DNA of 64,000 nucleotides, taken from the NCBI RefSeq assembly GCF_021044685.1, contig NZ_CP088014.1, positions 7,674,001-7,738,000 of the forward strand, read 5' to 3'. Shown here in pieces: positions 56,207 to 64,000 of the stretch (the first letter of the stretch is position 1; each line of letters begins with the position of its first letter). The notes beneath the pieces are model-generated. The model was given only the letters and a program-made list of their open reading frames with translations, was not told the origin of the DNA and searched no databases. The DNA is from Bradyrhizobium daqingense (GTDB lineage Bacteria > Pseudomonadota > Alphaproteobacteria > Rhizobiales > Xanthobacteraceae). The position numbers and the translations under genes were made by a program.

Positions 56207-57109
56207 TGAGATTTTCATCGTCAGATGAGGCAATACGATCCGCCAACTTTATCCGGCTGCTATTGATGCTACGCGTCATGCAGATGGCGCTCGCGCCTTG
56301 TTGTTGGAAAAGAGGATTCACTCGTGTCCTGATTAAGACAAATCGTTGTAATTGTTGGCGAAGCCGCCGCTGAAATGGCCGTCTTCCTCTAAGCGTCCGC
56401 TGGCGAAGAAGCGTAGCCGTTTCTTGCTTGCCCGCCCGGGCACACAAACGCTAGCTTCTGCGTGTGGCGCTATCGATTAGCCTTAGCAGCTCTCCACATG
56501 GTTGACCAAGATGGGCGACTCTGAAGCTCGCGCTCACCTAACGACTTGAGATCGGCATTCGTCGGTGTTGCGGCCGAACAGCTGGGCCTTCTCACGTCCT
56601 GGACGACGCGCTCGCTCGGGCGATAGCCAAGATGCAAGCGAGCGGCGCGGAACGCATGACGGCCTCGGTCCTGATGGTCGCCAGACCCAAGCGGCTCGGG
56701 GGAAAGCGGTTTGCCCGTCCGCTGGCGATCCGGCCGCGACGGAAAGTGGAGCACTGGTGAATGGTGATCTTGCTCGCGCGCAAGAGACCGCCTCGGGCGC
56801 GTTGATTGGCAGCATCGTCTAGGCGATGACGCAGCCCCGACTGGCTGTTTAAGGAGCGGACGCAACGCGTGACGCTGAGGTGGCTCGCGTCCTCGTCGAT
56901 CATGTTCGGCGCCAGCCAGTCTTGTCGCAAACCCGCCACAGCAACGTAATGTCTGCGGCGCCCGACAACTGCACCAGGTTCTCATATTTCTCTTACCGTA
57001 AGCGACGTTCGCGTCCCACTCGCAAAGGTTTGGCGTGGGGATTGCAGTCTGTTGATCAACGTGTTTGCAAATCGCTGGCGGGGGGTATGGAGGCGACAAC
57101 GACGGAGAA
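56207..57109. other. Gene-poor stretch
   Basis: About 900 bp with no supported gene, ending at the IS66 remnant. Confidence 0.3.
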
Positions 57110-57775
57110 TTACGAGGTGCGGCCGAACGACCAGGGCAGGAGCTCGTCGATCCGGGACTGCGGGTGACCGGTTGCGATCGCTTTGAGCGTCGCTTTCATC
57201 CAGACGTAGGGCTCCACGCTGTTGATTTTGCAGGTGGCGATGAGCGAAGCTATGCGCGCCCATGAACGACCACCTTCGTCGTGACCAGCAAATAAACTAT
57301 TTTTACGCGTCAGAGTCAGCGGCCTGATTTGATTTTCGACGGGATTGGTGTCCATCTCAACGCAACCATCGTCGAGAAACAAGGTGAGGCCATCCCAATG
57401 GTTCAGGAGATAGGCGATCGCCTTGCCCATCTCGCTGCCCGGCGACAGGCGAGCGGCTTGCTCGCGCAGAAACCTCTCGAGTTCAGCGACGAGCGGCCGT
57501 GATCGCTCGTTACGGGTCGTTTGCCGAGCCGGGGCGTCGGCGCCACGGATCTCCTTCTCGATCGCATAGAGTGCGGCGATGCGCGCGAGAACGGCTTCGG
57601 CGATGGGTGAGCCGGCTTTCGGAGTCGCTGCGATGATCTTGCGCCTTGAGTGGGACCAACATGCGGCCAGCCGCAGCGGCACGCCGCCTTTGCGCTTGGG
57701 CCGTGCGAGCCGATGATAGCCCTGGTATCCGTCGACCTGAAGGATGCCGTCGAAGCCCTCGAGGATGCGCTCAGC
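57110..57775 (-). pseudogene. IS66 TnpC transposase, C-terminal fragment
   Basis: The frame reads EGFDGILQVDGYQGYHRLAR, then PLRLAACWSHSRRK, AIAYLLNHWDGLTLFLDDG and DTNPVENQIRPLTLTRKNSL with GHDEGGRSWARIASLIATCK. This is the C-terminal catalytic region of TnpC with its last Glu in NPVENQ. The N-terminal zinc-ribbon and first catalytic Asp region are deleted. Confidence 0.8.
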
Positions 57776-58089
57776 AGCTTCCAGTTCAGCCCTTCAAACA
57801 GCGCTTCGAACTGCACGCGCGTCAGATGCATGACGCCGTCGCTGATCTGCGGCCACTCGAAACGACCATCGCGGCCAAGGCGCTTGTAGACCAAAACGAG
57901 GCCCGTGCCGTCCCATAGCAAAATCTTCAGCCGGTCGGCGCGCTTCGAACGAAAAACCACGATCAGGCCCGAATGCGGATCGAGCCCAAGCGTGTTTTGC
58001 ACAAGACCGGCCAGCGCGTCGTGCCCGCACCGGAAGTCAACAGGACGCACAGCAAGCACAATCCGCAGTCCCTGCGCCGGAATGATCAT
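57776..58089 (-). pseudogene. IS66 TnpB, truncated
   Basis: Starts MIIPAQGLRIVLAVRPVDFR and has CGHDALAGLV, GLIVVFRSKRADRLKILLWDG, GLVLVYKRL and FEALFEGLNW, the usual TnpB up to its last residues. The frame then runs into tnpC sequence out of phase, so the normal C-terminus is lost. Confidence 0.8.
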
Positions 58090-58108
58090 GCGCCGCGCTC
58101 GATCGCAG

Positions 58109-58555
58109 TCACGATCTCCGCGATCCGCACCGCCGACACGTCCGCATCCAGGCGGACCGAAACCTTGCCAATCGTAATCTCGACGGGCCCTCGCTCTTGC
58201 CTGACGCCACTGGATCGCTCAGCTCGATCGACACGAAATCCGCCGCGTCGTCCGTGACCAATGCGAGCCGGCCAGCACGCGCCAATCTGCGCCACGTCGT
58301 CAACTGCTGGGCCTTCACACCATAACGCCGTGCGACATCACATACCCGGGCGTCGGGCTTCATGCTCTCGAAAACAGCGCGCCCCTTGATCTCCGCAGAC
58401 CATAACCGGCATCCAGAACGCGTCCGGCGCGTAAGCTTCCCCACAAAGCCATCAGCTTCGGCTTCCTCCCCCGATTGTTCCATCGCCTTCAGTCTCCTCT
58501 CGGCTCTCTGACAAGCCAAGGATCGCAGAGCGAAAGCCGAAGCGAAACCAGTCAA
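58109..58555 (-). CDS. IS66 TnpA-like protein
   Basis: About 148 codons. The HTH-bearing core reads RRTRSGCRLWSAEIKGRAVF, DARVCDVARRYGVKAQQLTTW and RRLARAGRLAL, typical of IS66 TnpA. The true start may be downstream of 58555, for example the ATG preceding EQSGEEAEADG. The C-terminal tail is out of phase with the expected family end, suggesting a late frameshift. Confidence 0.65.
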   Translation of the reverse strand: MTGFASAFALRSLACQRAERRLKAMEQSGEEAEADGFVGKLTRRTRSGCRLWSAEIKGRAVFESMKPDARVCDVARRYGVKAQQLTTWRRLARAGRLALVTDDAADFVSIELSDPVASGKSEGPSRLRLARFRSAWMRTCRRCGSRRS

Positions 58556-58809
58556 TCAAATGGGAGAAAAGCTCCGCTTACCTCTTACCGGCCAGGCCTG
58601 GGATCAGACCAGAAGTCAAATCGGCCCAGAAAGGCAGGCATTCTTATTGCAGACGTTACCGTGAGGTTTGTAGCGACGCGCTTCAGGCTACATGTGGACA
58701 GGCGCAATGGCCGTGAAGGACGAGTTCGGGCAAGCGGACTGCAACTTTGCGCGACCGGTGTCTGGTGGAAATGTTCGGGCCAGGGTTCGCGCTCCAGATC
58801 AGGTTGAGG

Positions 58810-60156
58810 ATGGCGAGGCAATTAACTCGAGAGAGGCTGGAGCCGGTCCCCAGTCCGGCAGACGAAGGCTTAACGCGCCGGGCGGTGTTGGGCGCCACCA
58901 TCGGCAATATGCTCGAATTCTACGACTTCGGCACCTATAGCTTTTTCGCAATACAGATCGGTCAGGCGTTCTTCCCGGCAACCGACCAGTTCGCCAGCCT
59001 CATGCTGTCACTCGGAACCTTCGGCGCGGGTTTTGTGACCAGGCCAATCGGGTCCATCGTGCTCGGCTCCTATTCGGATCGGGTTGGCCGCCGGCCTGCC
59101 ATGACCGCCAGCTTTGCTATGATGAGCGTCGCGGTCCTATTATTGGCCATTACGCCATCGTACGAGACAATAGGATTTGCCGCTCCGTTGCTAGCCATCT
59201 TCGCACGCTTGCTGCAGGGCTTTGCTCTCGGAGGCGAAGTCGGTCCAACGACAGCCTACTTGATGGAAGCGGCACCAGCCAAAGCCCGCGGTCTTGCTGT
59301 CTCCTTTCAGCCCGCGAGCCAACAGGTCGCTGCGACGGCTGGAGCGTTGGTTGGAGAAATACTCTCGCTCACCATGACAAGTGAGGCGCTCAATGCATAC
59401 GGATGGCGGATCGCGCTGTTGCTCGGCGCCGTTACTTTGCCGTTCGGACTTTGGCTGCGGAGCGTCCTACCCGAAACGTTTCTCCGCCCGGAGGCGCCGG
59501 TTCTGGTCACCCGGCCTGTAAGGCGATCGCCCGCCGCTCGCCGCATCATGAGCTTGGGATTCGTCATCTTGGCCAGCTGCACGATCACTACTTACGTTAC
59601 GGGATATATGACCACCTACGCCTTGAACACCCTCCACGTATCCGCGCCTCTCGCCTTCGGCGCCACGCTCATCAGCAATATGGCAGGCATTGCTGCGGCG
59701 CTGTTGGGCGGCCTGCTCGCCGACCGCGCAGGCCGCCGGCGCATCATGATATGGCCGCAGGCAGCTGCGTTGCTGATGATCTATCCGGTATTCTTGTGGA
59801 TTGCAGAGAGCCGCAGCGCCTTCGCACTTTTAGGAGGCCTCGGCACGCTCACCCTTATCGGAACGGTTCCGTATAGCGCCTTCTACGTAAGCATGGCCGA
59901 GAGTTTGCCCAGGAACATTCGTGGTGGCGCCTTCGGGACGACTTACGCTTTTGCCATAGGCATTTTCGGAGGCACAGCTCAACTGGTCGTCACATGGCTG
60001 ATCTACTTGACCGGGAGCGCACTCGCGCCCGCCTGGTACATGCTTTTCGCGAGCGCGGCCGGGCTCTTTGCCATGGTGATGATGCCGGAGACGGCGCCAC
60101 TCAATTTCGAGCGAAACCATAGACGAACATCTGTAACGGCACGATCGCCGCCCTAG
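58810..60156 (+). CDS. MFS transporter, metabolite:H+ symporter (MHS) family
   Basis: A 448-residue 12-helix permease. ATG 58810 is chosen because AGGTTGAGG precedes it and the conserved GATIGNMLEFYDFGTYSFFA block starts about residue 29; the frame from 58747 has no family match in its first 21 codons. FVTRPIGSIVLGSYSDRVGRRPAM and FARLLQGFALGGEVG are MHS signatures. It is only distantly like the permease at 8828. It stands alone beside the IS66 remnant, so its substrate cannot be guessed from neighbours. Confidence 0.9.
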   Translation: MARQLTRERLEPVPSPADEGLTRRAVLGATIGNMLEFYDFGTYSFFAIQIGQAFFPATDQFASLMLSLGTFGAGFVTRPIGSIVLGSYSDRVGRRPAMTASFAMMSVAVLLLAITPSYETIGFAAPLLAIFARLLQGFALGGEVGPTTAYLMEAAPAKARGLAVSFQPASQQVAATAGALVGEILSLTMTSEALNAYGWRIALLLGAVTLPFGLWLRSVLPETFLRPEAPVLVTRPVRRSPAARRIMSLGFVILASCTITTYVTGYMTTYALNTLHVSAPLAFGATLISNMAGIAAALLGGLLADRAGRRRIMIWPQAAALLMIYPVFLWIAESRSAFALLGGLGTLTLIGTVPYSAFYVSMAESLPRNIRGGAFGTTYAFAIGIFGGTAQLVVTWLIYLTGSALAPAWYMLFASAAGLFAMVMMPETAPLNFERNHRRTSVTARSPP

Positions 60157-60476
60157 TAGCTTAGCCGAACAGGTAAGGATGACATCTGTGACGTCCGAAA
60201 TGCGAACATCGAGCAGGAGCACGGTATGGGGCTAGCCCGAACAGCAATCTATCCTGAAAACTGGCGCAGCTTGACATCGTGAAGGAGTTCCGGCCGTAAC
60301 GGCAGCGTCGCGGTCTGAAACGGCTTTCTCCGTTTACCCAACGTTCGCCGATGCTGCAGTTGAGCGATCGGGCTGCCGTCACCCGCCGGCTGGAGTGAGC
60401 AATGACTCTGATCATCTTTAGAGAACAAGAAGGCGCGGCTCGCACCATCCGCCAGCGTAAACGAACGGCATAAGGA

Positions 60477-60504
60477 TGCGGCCGCTGACGGAGCAGCGGC
60501 CGCA
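60477..60504. terminator. Bidirectional hairpin between convergent genes
   Basis: TGCGGCCGCT and AGCGGCCGCA form a perfect 10-bp GC-rich stem with an 8-nt loop. It lies in the 389-bp gap between the convergent MHS permease and small secreted protein genes. No long T tract follows on either strand. Confidence 0.5.
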
Positions 60505-60545
60505 CGAGGCTCGATCCTCATTCTCTGCTTGATTGTTTTCCGTCG

Positions 60546-60752
60546 TCAGTGCAGCACGCACGCGGGATCGGTCAAGCAAAAAAACAGATCGCAGATACCA
60601 TTCAATGGGTCATCGGCGCACTGAGGATACGATGTATCGGCTACCTGCACGCTGGAGGTGAGCGGTTGCGCGGCAACTTCTGCAGCAAATGGAGGTACCG
60701 CCGCGGTCGCAAGTGCGAGGGCGCTCGCCGTCACCAAAACTGACTTCTTCAT
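60546..60752 (-). CDS. Small secreted Cys-containing protein
   Basis: A 68-residue frame with a clear Sec signal peptide (MKKSVLVTASALALATAAV, cleavage near AEVAAQP). The mature part is about 40 residues and ends in a four-cysteine pattern (PQCADDPLNGICDLFFCLTD, then PACVLH; spacing C-8-C-4-C-5-C). Two disulfides in the periplasm or outside are likely. The ribosome-binding site is weak. I know no family name. The signal peptide and compact Cys pattern argue that it is real. Confidence 0.6.
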   Translation of the reverse strand: MKKSVLVTASALALATAAVPPFAAEVAAQPLTSSVQVADTSYPQCADDPLNGICDLFFCLTDPACVLH

Positions 60753-61076
60753 TGGGAGATCGCTTCCCTAGGTTAGCCCCAGCCGTGGTGACGGTCTATA
60801 TGACGACGCTACAATCGGTAAAATTGATTTTCTTGATCAGATCTATCGACCGAATGGATAAGTTCGGCCATCACCGCATCGCTCCGTCTACCCGCTCGGA
60901 ACCTGTAGACCTACTTATGATCGGATGCTCGTCGCACCTCCGTCGATGCATTTCTCGGAGCACCCGACTAGGGTCTGTTTGGATTCAGGATTGAACTTCC
61001 CAGCCGGAACGATTCAAACTCAATCCGCTGCAGAAATGCCGGGGCCAAACACCTAGTTTTCCGTTAATTTCTCGGC
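60753..61076. other. Intergenic region upstream of the small secreted protein
   Basis: About 320 bp with no gene recognised; ends at the first tts box of the GNAT gene. Confidence 0.3.
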
Positions 61077-61106
61077 GTCAGCTTACGGACAGCTAAGCTG
61101 CTTATC
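61077..61106 (+). promoter_or_regulatory. tts box, distal, of GNAT effector gene
   Basis: GTCAGCTTACGGACAGCT followed by AAGCTGCTTATC fits the tts-box pattern at the two invariant half sites. It lies about 230 bp before the GNAT start. Confidence 0.65.
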
Positions 61107-61267
61107 TGCGGAGTCAGGTCTAACGACCTGAAACACAATGCAACCGGCATAGGAGTGTGGTCGTCATGGACGATCGAGTTAACAATATGTCGCATGTTCC
61201 ATCCTACGATGAGTATCATTACGCTAGCCCGTCTTATTCGTAAAGGACCGGCTCATGCGTCGGCTTT

Positions 61268-61298
61268 GTCAGCTTTCTGTCAGCTCGTCCAAATAGTA
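61268..61298 (+). promoter_or_regulatory. tts box, proximal, of GNAT effector gene
   Basis: GTCAGCTTTCTGTCAGCT, followed by CGTCCAAATAGTA, matches the tts-box pattern including the CC and TA at its end. It ends only 8 bp before the first possible start codon, so either it uses a start further downstream or the distal box serves this gene. Confidence 0.75.
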
Positions 61299-61305
61299 GC
61301 TCGTT

Positions 61306-61848
61306 GTGATGAGAACCAATTACAACAACTGGCCCTCCGACGGGCAAAGTGTGGACCAGCAGCGCGATGCGCTGGCCGGCACTTCTGGCGCAGATGGTGC
61401 TGCTTTTACGGCCGCTTTAGCTGCTGGACCAGCGTCTTCCGCTTTTGACAAGAGGACAGGTGTGTCAGTCCGCCTACACAGAGTAAGTAGCAATATTGGC
61501 AACGCCCAAAGTGTTTCTTTGTTTACTGATGCCAATGAACGCAATAAGGTGGGAGCGATGACCGTGGCGCCGGGGCGCAACAGTTTGCGAATTCTCAGCA
61601 TAGAAAATCTCGGCCGGTCGAGGTACAAAGGGGTCGGGACGGCTATGATTGAAGTCGCCGATCATACTAGGCAGTCCGCGGGCCTTTCCAAGCTATCCCT
61701 TCTCTCTCAAGATGAAGGAGCTTCAGCATTTTTCTACAAGAAGGGATTCCGGTTTGCGGACGAGGGCAAGAATGCGGAAATGCGGACTGTCATTTCCAAT
61801 CCACGATACGTCTCAGATGAAATTCTTATGGGCGAGATGGAGCGCTAG
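61306..61848 (+). CDS. GNAT-family acetyltransferase, putative type III effector
   Basis: Up to 180 residues; start codons GTG 61306, ATG 61309 or GTG 61351 are possible. The N-terminal ~50 residues are Ser/Ala/Gly-rich as in secretion signals of effectors. The GNAT fold follows: beta strand SLRILSIENLG, acetyl-CoA loop RYKGVGTAM (Arg106 to Gly111), and AFFYKKGFRF (141-150), the usual end of motif B. Two tts boxes precede it, so TtsI control and secretion are likely. Its acceptor is unknown and could be a host protein or a small molecule. Confidence 0.78.
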   Translation: MMRTNYNNWPSDGQSVDQQRDALAGTSGADGAAFTAALAAGPASSAFDKRTGVSVRLHRVSSNIGNAQSVSLFTDANERNKVGAMTVAPGRNSLRILSIENLGRSRYKGVGTAMIEVADHTRQSAGLSKLSLLSQDEGASAFFYKKGFRFADEGKNAEMRTVISNPRYVSDEILMGEMER

Positions 61849-61959
61849 CCCGTCTTATTCGTAAGAGTGCGCCTGAGGGCTGGCGAGCGTGGTGTAAAGC
61901 GCTGATGCGGCGTAGGATTCGGTTGCGAAGCCACCCCATCACCTTAAACCACGCCCGCC

Positions 61960-62836
61960 ATGACCGATGATACGATTCTGCCATCCTCGTTTCCAGCCGT
62001 TCACGCCAAGAAAGTCACAGCTGCCTTCGATGGCGGTCGATCCACGTCTACGACACGGATAAGAGCCGGCCCGTGGCCGTCGTGCTGCGGCCCGGCAAGA
62101 CGCCGGGCGGCGTCGAGGTGCGTGCCCATCTGCGCCGCCTGGTACGGCATATCCGCACGCGATGGCACAACACGCAAATTACGTTCCGTGGCGACGGGCA
62201 CTATGCCCGGCCGGAGGCAATGGCGTGGTGCGAGACCAACGGCATCGACTACATCTTCGGTCTGTCCGGCACCAAGCCTCTCGCCAGAAAAGTCGACGAG
62301 GTCGCCGACGACATCCGCACCCGACGCGCCATCGAGAACCTGCCGGTTCTGCGTGGCTATACCGAGACCCGCCACAAGGCAAAGTCCTGGGATCGCGAAC
62401 GGCGCACTGTCGCCCGTATTGAGGCGGCGATGCTCGGCCTCGACATCCGTTTCGTCGTCACCAGCCTCGATGTCGGCTCGGCCGAGTGGATCTACGACAG
62501 CCTGTATTGCGCGCGCGGCCAAGCCGAGAATCTGACAAGCTGCATAAGTCACAGCTCGCCTCCGACCGCACCAGCTGCCGTTCGGCGCTCGCCAACCAGG
62601 TCCGTCTCGTGCTCCATACGGCCGCTTATTGGCTGATGCTGACCGTGCGCGAGGCCATTCCCAAAGTCCGGGAATTGGCCGCTGCCGAGTTCGCGACGCT
62701 GCGTCTTCGGCTCTTGAAAATCGCTGCCCGTGTGGTCGAGACCACGAGCCGCATTCGCCTTGCGTTCGCCGCGGCCTGTCCGGAAGCCGACCTGATCCGC
62801 TGCTTGCCAGGTGCGCTGCTGCCGCTCGGTCCTTGA
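61960..62836 (+). pseudogene. IS1380-family transposase with internal deletion and frameshift
   Basis: Begins MTDDTILPSSFPAVHAKKVT and AAFDGGR, the family N-terminus. It then jumps directly to IHVYDTDKSRPVAVVLRPGK near 62040, losing some 150-200 codons. The DNA-processing core continues (THITFRGDGHY-like QITFRGDGHYARPEAMAWCE, RFVVTSLDVGSAEW, YCARGQAENL). A frameshift near 62530 puts the C-terminus (LASDRTSCRSALANQVRLVL, RLRLLKIAARVVETTSRIR) in another frame to the stop at 62836. Inactive. Confidence 0.8.
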
Positions 62837-63639
62837 CCGGCGGGGCGTCCGCCCCCCGTTCGCCCAACCTATACCTCAAGCGCGTTGCAAAGTACGGGTC
62901 GTCAGGCGGTGAAAAGCCGAAGGCAATCCTGTGCGCCTCGTCAGACAAGATGTTCGGCCGCATCAATCGGGCCCCAAAGCCGCACTCTCACGAATAGGAC
63001 GGGCTAGCATTGTTAGGAGGTTTGTGCATGTGCACATGATGCGCGCCGACTCGAACGACGGCCAGGCGCGGAGACGTGACCATAGGAGACTCCGTGAAAT
63101 CTTGGACGGACTTCGCTGCAGGCTCTCCGATTGATCGATATCGTACAGATTCGTCGCACTCTCAGGATTGCTGGCTTCTTCAAGAATGCAGGAGCTTTGA
63201 ATGAAGGATGGGGAATGCCATGGGTGTGCTGGTTTCCGCTCGATCTCGCCCACCGTTCCGATTTGGTGTCGCCCGCCATGCCCAATCGCTTTTCTTAGCT
63301 GCGGCTGAAGTTCGTGCATGGTTTCCTCGGCGCGCCCGGTGCTGCTGCTTCTTCCTCGCACGTGCGTCAGGCATTTCCTGGCATTGGACGGGGTCTTCTC
63401 GGCATAACGCATTGCAAGCTCGTCAGGCTCCAAGCTCTTCTCAGGCAATTGCAGACGCGACAACCACAAGCAGTTCTGCCCGCAGCAGCCCATTACCCTT
63501 GCCGTCCCACCAAGCCTGGTAGGTGCGATCACGGGTCGTTTCGGGGATGATCCGACGCGAGTAAAGGTGCAACAACGGCTACAGCTATCAACTAGGAAAT
63601 ACGAGCGTCGGCCTCCAAAGAACGGAAGCCGGATTTCCT
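62837..63639. other. Gene-poor stretch
   Basis: About 800 bp with no supported gene and no tts box that I can find. Confidence 0.3.
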
Positions 63640-64000
63640 ATGGCGACTGGTTTCACCAGCCAGCGGTGGCGAGAACTGTTTCCCGGACGGACTGATGTCA
63701 CATCAATCGTGGATTTTCAGGTTGCACATCCGCTCGTCGGTAACGCCGGCGATATTCTGCTCGAGCACCAACTAGGGCGAGACGGCGAACGGCCGCTAGT
63801 GAACTGGCGTCCTGCCAATGACGAAGCGAGAGCCCGTGCAGAACAACTGGGCTTCGTTCATGTGGATCCCGATGATATGGTACTTGATCCCACCCAGTCC
63901 AAACAGTGGAGATATAGGGATGGTGAATGGCAGCGCGCAACCAATTCTTCGATGTATCTCTCCAAAGCGTCGAGCGATGATGAACCTTCATCAGAGCCCG
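63640..64000 (+). CDS. Unrecognised hydrophilic protein, cut by right window edge
   Basis: At least 120 residues from ATG 63640, the first ATG after an in-frame stop at 63562; GGAAGCCGGA lies upstream. The visible part reads MATGFTSQRWRELFPGRTDV, VDFQVAHPLVGNAGDILLEH, LVNWRPANDEARARAEQLGF, VHVDPDDMVLDP and WRYRDGEWQRATN, with an acidic Ser-rich stretch at the edge. No signal peptide. The layout suggests a repeat unit or the N-terminus of a large secreted protein, perhaps another effector; this is a guess. Confidence 0.5.
   Translation, partial: MATGFTSQRWRELFPGRTDVTSIVDFQVAHPLVGNAGDILLEHQLGRDGERPLVNWRPANDEARARAEQLGFVHVDPDDMVLDPTQSKQWRYRDGEWQRATNSSMYLSKASSDDEPSSEP

Larger units (their letters stand above)
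57110..58555 (-). mobile_element. IS66-family element with internal deletion
   Basis: Minus-strand order is tnpA-like (to 58109), tnpB (58089 on), then directly the C-terminal part of tnpC (from ~57775 to 57110). The 3' end of tnpB and the first half or more of tnpC are missing, so the element is defective. A residual IS end was not located with confidence. Confidence 0.75.

Overview
The window looks like part of the symbiosis-island or accessory chromosome of a Bradyrhizobium-type soil bacterium. The evidence is high-GC codon use, a FixK-box-controlled rpoN (rpoN1-like), tts boxes (TtsI sites of rhizobial type III secretion) in front of effector-like genes, many decayed insertion sequences, and a dense set of solute transporters with catabolic enzymes. 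The species call is inference; no rRNA or tRNA gene was seen.

Left part (1-19 kb) is a catabolic block. It holds an aldehyde dehydrogenase, a DapA-family lyase/dehydratase and a GH88-type unsaturated glycosyl hydrolase (all minus strand), a CaiB-type CoA transferase divergent from a LacI-family repressor, a large CehA/McbA-type PHP metallohydrolase, an MHS-type permease, an enoyl-CoA hydratase, and a Liv-type ABC transporter operon (livH, binding protein, livM, livG, livF, amidohydrolase, second near-identical binding protein). A palindromic operator, TGAAATCGATTTCA or its core, occurs beside the CoA transferase/LacI divergence and twice in the gap before the permease and enoyl-CoA hydratase genes. 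This points to one LacI regulon.

Middle part (19-36 kb), after a decayed pyruvate kinase and a HTH fragment, carries two related operons. One is a UPF0261 (Tm-1-like) gene, a Tm-1-like TIM-barrel (PEP_hydrolase family) gene and a flavoprotein dehydrogenase. The other is a sugar-type ABC transporter with PfkB kinase, SDR dehydrogenase, HAD phosphatase, ATPase and a remarkable regulator in which the same TIM barrel is fused to a degenerate sigma-54-activator AAA+ domain and a Fis helix. A third, divergent TIM-barrel paralogue lies between them. Pairs of TTGGGTA exactly one helical turn (10 bp) apart precede four transcription units here. I regard this as the best candidate for an undescribed regulatory system. 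An IS5-family element sits between one repeat pair and its operon.

Right part (36-64 kb) is typical symbiosis-island terrain: long gene-poor stretches with remnants (IS5-type transposase, Wadjet JetD, cytochrome c, IS66, IS1380). Live genes among them are rpoN1, a LuxR-type regulator, a J-domain protein, a SET-domain protein, a two-barrel outer-membrane protein, a second MHS permease, a small secreted Cys-rich protein, and three effector-like genes with tts boxes. Two of those effectors share a C-terminal module; the third is a GNAT acetyltransferase with two tts boxes in tandem. Two nearly identical 832-bp IS copies in the same orientation flank the 24-kb segment that contains rpoN1. An unfinished, unrecognised gene enters the right edge.
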